DNA of 64,000 bases from assembly GCA_017893485.1 (NCBI GenBank), contig JACEHZ010000589.1, positions 496,001-560,000 of the forward strand. The letters run 5' to 3'. This DNA is from Hemerocallis citrina (lineage: Eukaryota > Streptophyta > Magnoliopsida > Asparagales > Asphodelaceae). Positions 43,022-55,420 of the stretch are shown here, piece after piece. Every line of letters begins with the position of its first letter. The stretch's first letter is position 1. The notes under the pieces are model-generated. The model was not told where the DNA came from and did no database searches. It saw only the letters and a list, made by a program, of their open reading frames with translations. Both the position numbers and the translations under genes were made by a program.

Positions 43022-44915
43022 AATTTTAAAGTTTGATGGTTCGATTTCAGACATTTTGATTCAATACTTGCTTTATACAAAGATTTGGCATAATTATTGT
43101 CGGTTGTCAACTATGATGTCTTTAATTTCATACAGAGGTACCACAGATTGGCCACACAATGACAATCAGCTATCATAATCTTTTTTTTTATATCGTTAAA
43201 TGGTGGGTTAAAGTCCCCGGCATTTTATTAAAAAGAATTTAACAAAATATATACACACAAAAATAGGCTTATAAAGTTCAGAAAACCCAACAAGTTAGGT
43301 CCTGGAAGGCTGGAACTTATACATCCCAATTAACAAATAAAAATACAGCCATTTCATAATTTACTTTTACTTAGCAAATATATGTCTAAAACTTGTCACC
43401 AGATGAAAGTATCACAATACGTCTCTTACGAGGAGTGGGCAATTTTCTCACCATTTCATAAGAATCAGTTAATTTATGTGAATTCACCATTCTGAGTACC
43501 AAAGTCCAGCAACAACTAAAGAGTATCATAAACAGAAAAGAGTATCTCTCTCTAGAAAAGTCTAGAGAGAGAAACTAATCCCCCCCCCCCAAAAAAAAAA
43601 CCAAAAAACCCTAGATCTGTGCTGGTTGGGGGCGGCGGCGGCTAGTCCTCTTCGTCGCCGCCCCGACGCGAATACCCCCGTCGTCCCCCACTTACCGTTG
43701 CTCTCCTTCCTTCCGGTTACGCTCCCCAACCACACCCCCCATTTCTTTCTCGACCCCACCTATCATCGCTCCATCAACGACAACATGTGACGGGGACGTC
43801 GAAGATGGTCGGAGTTGGCGAGCTCCCACAGTGGGGAGCCCACGACTACGCCTTGCCACAGATCCCCTTCGCATCATCGGCGGGCGGTGCGCCAGTCATG
43901 AGGCGATTCGCGGATCTCGCTGCCGCTAAAGACCAGTCACCGCCGTGTTCGCCAGTGTCTTCATCGGCGACGGGTGGCCTCCAGCACCACACCAGTTGCC
44001 GCCGCTCCGTCGCCATCGTCCCTCTCCCTCTTCATTGCCAGAAACGGATCCATCACCGCCACCACCATGTCCATGCTTTAGGGGCCAATTACAGCGATCT
44101 GCAGCCATGATTTGGACTTCGAGGGTTGGTTTAGTCGGCAAAGAAGTCGGAGTTTGTGATGATGGCAGAGCCGTTCTGTTGGGGAGTGATTGATTAAGTG
44201 GGGTGGTGGCTGCATCCGGGCTGCTTCACCCGATGACCACAGTCGACGGGGCACTACCACCACTACACCCTCATAATTGAATCTGACGCCCAACACCACC
44301 GTCCTTTGTGGTGAGAGGAGAAGGTGATGCTTCAATCCGTTGGGACTTGTCTTCGTTTTTTGATTGAGAGAGAGTGTGAGAGAGTGGGTGAGTGAAGATA
44401 TTGCTCTTCACTATTCTATGTTGGTGTTGGTCTGTATTTGTGAGAAATCACTGGAGAAAGCAAGGGTGTGAAAGAGACGGATGTATCCGCTTCACGGCTC
44501 TCTCTTTGACTGCGGTCTTTGGTGGGGGAGTGATAGTTGCATGATTATGGGAGGATAGGAGGAGTAGACGGAGCTCGGCGGTTGTCAAAATTCTGCCTGC
44601 GGGGCTTGGGCCCAAAGAAGGGGTCCCCCCAGCAAGAAGATGACAGGGTTCGATGGGTGATAAAATCCTATCAGACTGGCTTCAGGTAGGTGTGCACGTG
44701 CCGTGGAGGCAGTGTACAAAGCTAAACTGACGTACATACAAAAAAGTCATTACAAGTAAGTAGTTTCGCTCTAATTAGGAATCCATTTTATATAGCATTT
44801 TTTCAGAATTGGGATAGAAGGTGACAGTTCAAACATAATGGGAGAAAATATTCAAGTCCAAAATCATAACAGAAAAACATAAATTCATATTCATGGGTTA
44901 ACGTGTTCATACTAA
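43022..44915. other. Flank of the gypsy element; GC-rich block without a recognised gene
   Basis: 43022..43180 is ordinary AT-rich flank. From a T-run (43181..43191) follows GGTGGGTTAAAGTCCCCGGC and AT-rich sequence that could be the reversed 3' end of a retroposed sequence with its poly(A) tail. 43600..44340 is GC-rich with overlapping Pro/His/Arg-rich open frames on both strands, none with a domain I recognise. A small hairpin CTCTCTAG..CTAGAGAG is at about 43547..43570. The block could be a LINE 5' region or a gene 5' part; I cannot decide. Confidence 0.35.
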
Positions 44916-45902
44916 GGTACTGTTCTTTTTTTTCCTCTTATAAGAGGTTACCTCTTATAAGAGATTTACAGTAAGAGCCTCTTGTAAGAGCCTCTTTTTG
45001 AGGTGTTCTTTTTATATAAAAATAACCTCTTATAAGAACCTCTTATAAGAGATTTCTGTTCTTTTTTCACCTCTTACAAGAGCCTATATTATCCCAAAGT
45101 CTATATTACCCCAAAGTATAAAAATAGTGAGATGAAGGACAAGAAAAAATAAGTTCAAATTACTAATATATAAACTAGTTTAATGGCAAGTTAAATTCAC
45201 AAATTAGTGTAAATCATCAATTATAATTCCGGGCTACTATAGACTTTTAATTAGTATGAAAATTAGTATGTATAAATATAAATAATAATAATTTGTTTCA
45301 AAGAAGTTGGATTAAAAAAATTTAAGGTCAATGGGCTAATATAAATTCTCCCTTAGCTGTAAATAAATAAAAATAAATAAAATAAATAAATAAATAAATA
45401 AACCTGATCGGCTGCAGGATTTGAACATGGTGGCATCATAACAGGACAAATCTACTAGCTACAACTCAAGTAATGTATTTACTGGACGTAAATATATATA
45501 TCTTTAAATAAATCAGTGTTTCGACATCATCCCTAACATAATTGTTCGAGATTATGAAGAATGAATTCCCATACTTTTTCTAGGATAGCATATTACAATC
45601 AACTACGTATATGATTACACTTTTTCTAGGATAGCATATTCCGGGCTACTATAGACTAATATATAAACTAGTTTAATTAGTAACAATTATAATACAGACT
45701 TTGGGGTAATATAAACTTTTTAAGTGATAGAAGTCTTATAAGAATTTGAAAGAGATTACTAGAAGTCTTTTAGGCTTATAAGATATTTTGAGAAAAATGT
45801 CTTATAAGAGGTAAAAAAAGAACACTAAAAAAATTCTTGTAAGAGGGGGACCAGCTCTTACAAGAGGTAAATCTCTTATAAGAGGAGAAAAAGAACACTA
45901 CC
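44916..45902. mobile_element. PIF/Harbinger-like (Tourist) element with CTCTTATAAGAG palindromes
   Basis: Termini GGTACTGTTCTTTTTTTTCC and, inverted on the right, ..GGAGAAAAAGAACACTACC. Flanks are TAA (44913..44915 and 45903..45905), the Harbinger-type target. It is 987 bp without a transposase. Both subterminal regions repeat CTCTTATAAGAG and variants (CTCTTACAAGAG, CTCTTGTAAGAG): at least five on the left (44936..45075) and at least three on the right. An internal (AAAT)n lies at 45361..45400. A phrase ATTCCGGGCTACTATAGACT occurs twice (about 45226 and 45639). Confidence 0.8.
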
Positions 45903-46075
45903 TAAATCTATCTTCATGTGAACACTATTTTTTTTTTGCTTTCATCGACTGTAATGCATCCTTTGCATCTAAAATACCGAATAATTTATTATCCATGTGT
46001 CCTACATTCGAGATTTTTTTTTTAATATATGACCTCTTTCGAAACTATTTGTATAAAAAACACTTGCCAAACTAA

Positions 46076-47954
<1,879 letters not shown>

Positions 47955-47962
47955 TAACTGTT

Positions 47963-48868
47963 TTAGGAATTCAACAACTAAATTTGTCGTTTTCAACGAT
48001 GAGCTTAATTATTTCGTATTTGTCGTTGGTAAACGGCGAGTGTAGTTTTTTTGTGTGAGAAACTTGTTGTTCTCAACGGCGAGTTTAATTCAAAATTTTC
48101 GAACAAGACTCGCCGTTGTGAACGGCGAGGTGTTTTACACTAGACTCGATGTTCCTAACGGCGAGTTTAGTTCAAAAAATAATTTCACGAAATTTTTTTC
48201 CAAAAATTCACCAAATCCAACAGAGAGTTTTTTAGTTTAAAATTGTCAAGCAAGACTCACCATTGAAAATGACGAGGTTCTTTACACTAGACTCGTTCCC
48301 AATGGCAATTTACTTCAACAACAACAAAAAAAAATCGATGGACTTTTTTCGAAAATTCACTAAGTCTAGCAGAGTGTTTTTAGTTCAAAATTTTCAATCA
48401 AGACTCGTCGTTGGGAACGCCGAGGTGTTTTACACTAGACTTGCTATTCCCTAAGGCGAGTTTAGTTCAAAAACAATTTCGATGATTTTTTTTTTAATTC
48501 GCCAAATCCAGCAGAGAATTTTTTAGTTCAAAATTTTCAGTCAAGAATCGCCGTTGGGAATGACGATGTGCTTTACACTAGACTCATTGTTCCCAATAAC
48601 GAGTTTAGTTGGGGAAAAAATTCGATGTATTTTTTCAAAAATTCATCAAGTTCACCAGTTTACTCTATGTGAAATGTCAAAGAATTTTGCCGTTTGCAAC
48701 AACGAGTCTAGTATAAATAATCACGTTGTTGAGAACGACGAGTTTTGTTTGATAAATTTAACTACACTCGCCATTGTGAATGACGAATTTCTTCAAAAAA
48801 ATAAACTATGCCATGTCGTTTCCAACGGTGAATAACAGCGACCGACTAATTTAGTTGTTAAATCCTAA
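47963..48868. mobile_element. MITE-like element with ~145-bp tandem units of CTCGCCGTT/AACGGCGAG
   Basis: The ends are inverted: TTAGGAATTCAACAACTAAA and, inverted on the right, ..TTTAGTTGTTAAATCCTAA. The interior has four tandem units of about 145 bp (starting near 48103, 48250, 48399 and 48541). Each has an imperfect palindrome (ACTCGCCGTT..AACGGCGAG), GTGTTTTACACTAGACTCG, and a second palindrome half. More than ten palindrome copies in total are spread over the element. The target duplication is unclear because another MITE entered exactly at the right TAA. It has no coding capacity. Confidence 0.65.
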
Positions 48869-49512
48869 GAGCATCCACAGTCGTTTGCTTATTTGCCATT
48901 TTTGCCATTTTTTTGGTACTGTAGCGCTCACAGTCGTTTGCTATTTTGCCATTTTTTGACAAAAGCGCTACAGTAGAAAGGGAGAAATAGCAATCGAAAT
49001 AGCAAAATGCATATTATAGCTGACGAAATATCATGTTTCGTCTGGATTATTTAATTATATTGTTAATTGATCGGACGAAACATGATGTTTCATGTTTCGT
49101 CCGAATTAAAAAAATATATAAAAACCAAATAAAATATGTGGGAATAAACATGATGTTTATTCCCATATGTGGGAATAAACATCATGTTTCGTCCCAACCC
49201 ATTTTTGAATTTTTTTTTTTTTTAATGTCGGAATGAACATCATGCTTCGTCTCACCATCATTTTTTATTTTTTATATATATTTTTTTTGGGACGAAACAT
49301 CATGTTTCGTCCCGTATTTTTTATTAATATTTTCTAACTTTCGGCCTGTATAAATTAATTTTTTATCATGAGACGAAACATCATGCTTCGTCTCATTGTT
49401 TTTTAACAAACTTATGTATTTTATAGCATTTGACGACTGCAGCAAAACGAAGAAATGGATTGCTAAAAAAATGTATTTTGCCATTTTCTCCGTTGAAAGA
49501 CTGTGGATGCTC
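48869..49512. mobile_element. MITE with seven ACGAAACATCATGTTTCGT-type palindromes
   Basis: The ends are GAGCATCCACAGTCGTTTGC and, inverted, ..AGACTGTGGATGCTC, flanked by TAA (48866..48868, 49513..49515). It is 644 bp. The interior carries seven copies of a ~22..30-bp palindrome, best form ACGAAACATCATGTTTCGT (about 49022, 49073, 49139, 49164, 49227, 49289 and 49367). Variants GGGAATAAACAT..ATGTTTATTCCC and ..CATGCTTCGTCTC keep the symmetry. Spacing is about 25..80 bp. It has no coding capacity. Confidence 0.8.
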
Positions 49513-49515
49513 TAA

Positions 49516-50137
49516 CACAATTAGTTTGGCAACAGTCTAATTTCTCCAAATAGTACTGAAAAGTGCATATATTAAAAAAAAATTCCACATTCAATGAGGA
49601 GACAGAATAGCATTTCATCTACCAGCTGGAAAACATAACAGGGGCAGGTCAGAGCCTCAGGCCAGACTGGACCTGGCTACTGCACTTATTACTCTTTCCA
49701 ATTAATGCATACTACCATTACTATTACTGCTGCTCTTTACTAATTTCCAGTTCAATACTTTACTAATCTAATCTACTCGCAAAATGCTAGATATACATGT
49801 TTTTTTAACTTTAAACTTACATTATAAATACAATTGGGATATACTTCTTATCAAAACCCATGTATGATCCTCAATCTAATCACCCTCCCAATTCTCGTAC
49901 ACACACTTTCCTTACTCTTTATTGTCTCTTTCCAAAATTTTAATACTAGTTTTGACCCATTTTCTTTTTTTTTTGGATATATTTTTGACCCATTTTCTTA
50001 GAGTCAGCGAATCTTCAGGAGTTCGTGGGTTGATCCGTTGATGGGCGCATACATACATCACCAACAAACTAAAATAATATCAACTAGAGTACTTCAATTC
50101 TTTCTTTCTTTCCTTCTTTCTTTCTGTTTGAGTAACA
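49516..50137 (+). promoter_or_regulatory. Upstream region and 5' leader of the WEB-family gene
   Basis: A TATA box ATTATAAATA (49821..49830) lies about 310 bp before the start codon. The leader ends in a (TTTC)n pyrimidine run (50099..50126), common in plant 5'UTRs, and AGTAACAATG around the start. Left of the TATA box is plain AT-rich DNA next to the MITE at 48869..49512. Confidence 0.5.
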
Positions 50138-53052
50138 ATGCTGCCCTCAAAACCCAGGTGAGTGCTCTATTCTGAATAGATCTGGCTGCCCTTTTAATTC
50201 AAGTTATTTATAGTAGCTGCAAGTTGCAGTTTTGGGTGTAGTTCCCACTTGGGTTTTTCCCCAATTTTGGGTGAGATTCCTATTTGAGATTTGTTCATTC
50301 TGAAACAATTTATGCTTCTGAGTTGAATTTCATGCTTGCTTGTAAAATATTCTTGAATTTGAGTGTGATTCCTGTGTAGGTTTTGTTCTAAATTGTTAGT
50401 TCAATAGGTTTTTTCCTTTTTTTTTTTCTAGCACTTAGAAAATTCTATTGTGGTTCTCATCTGGGTTTTGCTGGTAATTATTAGTTCAAGAGTTCTTGCC
50501 TGCTTTGTTTGCAATTAGAGTATTTTATTGTGATTCCCATTTGGGTTATTTTCCTCCATTTTAGTAAATTTTGCTCTCATGTTATTATGAAATGCAAACA
50601 ATTTCTTACCAAGCTGCTATTTCGATTGATCATGGTGTGCCCTGCCTGCGTTTAGTTTTTTATTTGGAAAATAATGTCCTTACTGTCATTCATTATCCAT
50701 TTTTAGTAGCAGTTATGATCTGTTTTGGTTTTTATAATTTTTCATGTTGTGTATCCTATATCTTGTAATTGTATGAAGTTTCTTGGGTTCAATTGTTCAA
50801 TTTCTTACCAAGGTGCTACTTCTATTGAATGTGGTGTGCCTCGGTTTCTACGTGGAAATGCCCTTATTGACTTTCATTATCCATTTTCAGTACCAATTAG
50901 AGATGAATATGATCAATTTTGGTTTCTATAATTGTTCTTATCTTGTGTATCCTATGTTCTGTGTTTCTGTGAAGTTGAGCAATTTCAAATTTTGAACAGA
51001 TCTGGTTTATCTGATACCTTAAACAATAAAACCATACAAGCAACCCCAAAGGCCAGCAAAACAAATCGAGGAGGATCCACCAAATCTGACTTGGGTGCAC
51101 ATTCTCCTCTTCAAAAAGCGCGCATATCTCCCAAGTCAGTTGAATTGAAGTCTACTATTTCCCGATCAGCTAAAGTTAATAGTGATGTAAGACTCAAATG
51201 CTCAATAATCTAAGATTCTCGTTGGTATGATAGGTTTTATAGTGAACTTTCTATATGTTTGTTTTGCAAGCAGAAACATGCACGTGCTCAGGCAGGTGAA
51301 AATCATGGGGATCTCAAGAAGGCAAAGGAGCAATTGGCTTCAGTTGAGAAAGAGAAGGAACGGATAATTGAAGAATTGAAGGATGCTAAGATGTTGGTTG
51401 ATGTTTATTGTAAAAAGGAAGAGGAGTGGGCAAAGGGACTGGAGAGCATAAAAAGGAAACAATCTTTAGAGGTTGATGCTTTGAATTCAGTGGCACAGGA
51501 GCTAGAGAAGGCGAGGAATGAGTTAGAATTGACCACCAAGGCCAAGAATGCTGCCCTTAGTGAAGCTGAAGATGTTAAGAAAATTGCTGATAGCAATGGT
51601 ATGAAAGTGGGTTTACTTTCTGCGGAAGTCAGTCGATTGAAATCTTTGCTCAATTCGAAGCACGGAAGTGTAGGAGTAATAGAGAAACTCAATTCGGAAA
51701 TTGATGCTTTGAGATTTGAGCTCGAAAGAGCAAAGGAAGGAGAGGAGAGGATGGTCATTATGGAATCATTGGTTGAAAAGCTTAGTGCAGAGGTAGACAA
51801 CGCAAAGAGTTCAGAAGTGAATTCTCTTAAATTAGTTGAAGAATGGAAGAAAAAGGCTGAAATTTTGGAAATTCAGTTGATGGAAGCTAAGAAATCGGAG
51901 AAATCCTCAATGCAAGATTACAAGTTTGAGATTTCTGCACTTAAAGAGAAGGTAGGGCTATTGGAAGATCAGTTGGCCGAGAAGTCATCACTTGAGACAG
52001 CATTTCAAGATGCGGAGTCAGTAAATGCAGTTCTTAAAGGGAAGGTGGAATCATTGGAGATCGAGGTGGCTGATGTAAAGAAGAGAGAATCAGATATGGG
52101 TAAGCTAGTTGATGAATGGAAGAAAAAAACCGAGACCTTACAATTTCAATTATTAGAAGCCGAAAAGGTCAAGGAACAACTAGAGGAGAGCCATTCCTCT
52201 TTAAATGAAGTTTTGACCGAGAATTCTACACTAAGAATCAAGATAGAATCATTAGAGACTGAGAAGGTTGCAGATTTGTATGCAAATAGGTTTTTGGAGG
52301 AGAGGGCGAAACTACTTGAAGAGCTCGAGATGGCCAAAAGGGAAGACGAGAAGGTGAAGAAGGCAATGGAGGCTTTAACCTTGGCTTTGCATGAGGTCTC
52401 TGTAGAGTCTAGAGAAACACAAGAGAAACTGTTGTCGAAGAGGGTTGAACATGAAGATACCAATGCTCAAATTGAGCAACTGAGATTAGTTTTGAAGAAT
52501 ACTCGAGAGAACTATGAGGTTATGCTTGACGAGGCAAGGTATGAGATTGTTTGTTTGAAGAATGCAATTGAGAAGTATGAGAACGAACAAAATGAGCCCA
52601 AATTACCTAATTTAGAGGTCAATATTGAAGAGAGAGGAGAGGAGATTGAAGGGAATGAAGTTTCTGAAAAGGTAAAGGTGGAAACTTTGACTTTACCAAG
52701 TTCAGACACTGAAACAGAGTTGGATGAACTATCGAGTTCAGATGAAGTTCAACAGGAGTATGTCAATGACGAATACTTGACTGCAAAAGAAGTACATGGA
52801 GATGAGAAACAATGTCTAGAAGAGGAAGAGACAGCAGAAGAAGGTGACAAAGCCATTGGGAATGAAGAGGAGTTCGTAGATGATGAACTAGAATTGAAGA
52901 TGGAGAATAGTAGTGTTGATCTTACAAATGGATTAGTACCTGAGACTACTGAAAACGCAGTAATCTCACACACCAAGCAGCTAAAGAAGAAGAAGAAGAA
53001 GCCGTTGCTCCAGAAGTTCGGAAATTTACTGAAGAAAAAAAATAACCATTAG
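50138..53052 (+). CDS. WEB-family / myosin-heavy-chain-like coiled-coil protein (At3g02930/At5g16730-type)
   Basis: Three exons: 50138..50157, 51000..51186 and 51274..53052 (stop included). All junctions are GT..AG and in phase, giving 661 residues. The start is ATGCTGCCCTCAAAACCCAG, whose last two bases join exon 2 to read KPRSGLSDTLNNKT. Residues ~1..70 are Ser/Lys-rich and basic. Residues ~75..520 are almost continuous heptad coiled coil (KKAKEQLASVEKEKERIIEE and onward). The block KKAMEALTLALHEVSVESRE and YEVMLDEARYEI is strongly conserved in the WEB family (WEAK CHLOROPLAST MOVEMENT UNDER BLUE LIGHT-like). Residues ~540..640 are acidic. The basic end KPLLQKFGNLLKKKNNH is a family hallmark. 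It is shorter than the ~800-residue members, nearer to At4g40020-like ones. A role in organelle movement is suggested only by the family name. The frame is fully open and it is probably functional. Confidence 0.88.
50595..50960. repeat. Diverged ~205-bp tandem duplication in intron 1 of the WEB gene
   Basis: Two copies start AATTTCTTACCAAG(C/G)TGCTA (about 50596 and 50800). Both share GGTGTGCC, TTATCCATTTT(T/C)AGTA, TTTTGGTTT(T/C)TATAATT and TTGTGTATCCTAT. Differences are scattered, so the duplication is old. Intron 1 also has several GTTCCCA(C/T)TTGGGTTTT-like repeats (50240..50560). Confidence 0.75.
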
Positions 53053-54067
53053 TTGGTTTTTTTCTTAACTAGATTTTCAGGAATGTTCGTTCCGTTCATC
53101 TGTTTTGTCAAGTCTCTTTAGATAAGTTGTATAAAGAAGAAACACAGATGTGCAAATTCATGTTATTTGTTTGTGTTGTTTTAATTCATTATGTGTAATG
53201 AAAAGAGTGGAATAATCTTTTAGGACCATATGCTTGTCTATGCAGTAGAAATTTACCTGACAATAAAATCGGTCTCATTATATTGTTTAATTATATATAT
53301 TTTTAATTTACATAACGGAGAAAATAGTACACTTTCATAAACTTAAATACTGTAATCATATAAATAAAAAATAGCGCATTCATCCAATGACAGATAATAA
53401 AAATTTGTTTAGTAATTTTGTCCTGAAAAGTTTTCTTGTACGATTGTATACCAAATATGGTGATTGATGGGCACCCCCATTCACGATTCTTGTGGTTGTC
53501 GTCTTCCCTTTAAAGAATCTTCTTTTGTTTTATGGATGCCATTTTTTAGAATTTATACTCATTCTATCAACCACTGCTTTGAGTGAATTCAGCCTCATGG
53601 TTGATGCCATCCATTGGCTTTAAGTTGTCATGATTCATTCTTCTTATTATATATTTGTCTTGCTTCTTAATCGCAAGTAAATAGGTCTACAATTTAAATA
53701 TTGCTTGCATATATATATGTCCCCAATAATGTGGGGACAATCAACCAGTACAACAGTTAGAATAAGATTATCATCCTACAATTATAAGAATTAATACCTT
53801 ATATATATATAAATTAGCACGGGGAAGTTGTAATCATACGAATTGGTCACTGTTTTGTCAAGTCTCTTTGGGAAGGAAAATAAGACAATTGGAAGAACTG
53901 TGAGATATAATGGAGGAATCTGTCGTGAAGTTAGTGGCTAAATCTGGGAGATGCGAACACGGGATTCTTTCATAAGTCACCACAAGAAGTTCGCAGCATT
54001 GGTGGATGAGAAGAATTACAACCAGTTGTTATAGTACAATCGGAGATGGCTCAGGTGCCAAGTAGGG
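53053..54067. other. 3' region of the WEB gene and intergenic DNA
   Basis: The gene's 3'UTR is AT-rich with TGTAATGAAAAG near 53191 as a possible poly(A) region. Beyond it I see ordinary AT-rich sequence, short TA runs (53709, 53801) and no open frame of note. Confidence 0.4.
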
Positions 54068-54076
54068 GACTATTGA

Positions 54077-54478
54077 GAAAATTTTGCCGAAATGCCCTCT
54101 TTTTTGAAAATAATTAGCGACCTACCCTTCTTTCGAAAACATTTAGCGAGATGCCCTTGTCTGTGACACGTCAGCAACAAACGTTATTGGGAAAAACGGC
54201 ATCAGCTATTTGCATGTCGTTCTTCCCAATAACGGCATACCTTTTTTAAAAAATTGTCATGCCGTTTTTCCCAATAACGGCATTGCTTATTTTTTGTTAA
54301 GATCTTTACTGTATCAATCTTGACTCGAGATTGAAATCCAAAAAAGAAAATAACTGATGCCGTTATTCGGGAGAACGGCATCGTTTATACTGATGCCGTT
54401 TTCCACAATAACGGCATCAGTTATTATCTTTTTGCACAAGTCCATATAATCGAAAAACCCATCTTCTTCCCCTTTTCT
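54077..54478. repeat. MULE left TIR with internal ATGCCGTT/AACGGCAT palindromes
   Basis: Pairs with 57783..58189 over ~400 bp. It contains five palindromic modules built from ATGCCGTT and AACGGCAT around a ~7-bp core (ATTGGGA type): near 54181, 54212, 54259, 54356 and 54391. Each could itself form a small hairpin. They are evenly placed in the inner three quarters of the TIR. Confidence 0.9.
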
Positions 54479-54751
54479 TTCCCTTCTGATTCGTAAACAT
54501 CTCTCTCTCTCTCATCGCTCCTTTTACCCACAAACCCTAGATCTCAAAATCAAAAAAATTTCAACCAATTGAGTCCAGTAAAATTCCATACATCCAACCT
54601 CCTCACTCCCACTCTCATTTTCAACCAATTGGTTTTTTTGGTTTAATTTGAAGGTATTATCAGCTTAACCTTATGTTTGATTTTGATTTCAATGCTTTGT
54701 TTATTGTGAGTAGTGAATGACTTGAATATGTTTTAATTTTTATGCATAGGT

Positions 54752-55420
54752 ATGGAATTTGATATCCCTATTTGGTTATATTATGGGGGTGAAGTAATTA
54801 AGGATCCAAAAATTGGATATTCTTATAGTGATGTTGATCCGGTAATTATTTGGGCTACCCCCAATTTTGGTTACTCAGAATTAATAGATAAGATATATGA
54901 AAGTCCAAGGCCCACAAGGACTTTGAAACCATCTGCAGAGTCACACGCAAGGATTTCAAATACAATTGGAGATACTAGCACAACTCCAACGGAACCTGTT
55001 TTTTCCGAATACGAGCAGGTACATCCGACCCCATTGCCACAAAATTTCATGGTAGCTGGTATTGCTTTGGAAGACTTCGACAACGCTGTTGTGAATAACG
55101 ACTTGGTAGAAGAGGAAGAAGATGAGGTACGCGGTCTCGAGGATGATGATGAGGATATTGCCGTTGAAGCTCCAGTTATTGATGCCAATGTTCATGTGCC
55201 GGTTAACAATGCCTGTGGGTTGCCAAGTCAGGACACAAGTGCAGCTATGCGTGGATCGCAATCAAGCGAATGGATGTCCCGTACCACTGTACATGAACAT
55301 GGCCAATCTTCCATTGGTTCTGCCAACTTGGATGAACTCTTTATTGGTCAAAGATTTCCATCCAAAGATGCTCTACAACATCAAGTGAAGATGTACGCCG
55401 TGAAGAACCACAGAGAATTC
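54752..55420 (+). pseudogene. MuDR-type transposase, N-terminal part only
   Basis: It starts at MEFDIPIWLYYGGEVIKDP, right after an acceptor-like TTTATGCATAG, so a 5'UTR intron is likely. N-terminal ~50 residues match the PB1/ubiquitin-like start usual in plant MuDR proteins (IxIYYGGEW..). Then comes an acidic linker (EEEEDEVRGLEDDDED), and LDELFIGQRFPSKDALQHQV, then KMYAVKNHREF (residues ~193..223), the beginning of the MuDR DNA-binding region. The family sequence stops there. What follows in frame is antisense of the neighbouring PMD gene's 3' end, so a deletion has fused the two genes tail to tail. It is about a quarter of the usual length. It probably has no transposase activity. Confidence 0.82.

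Noticed and set aside
43562..44335. GC-rich overlapping open frames as a gene
   Set aside because: No frame is clearly favoured, composition is Pro/His/Arg-rich in all frames, and no domain is recognisable. Left as unresolved.
51405..52976. Ser-rich minus-strand open frames across the WEB gene
   Set aside because: Antisense shadows of a Glu/Lys-rich coiled coil (GAA/AAG codons give TTC/CTT).
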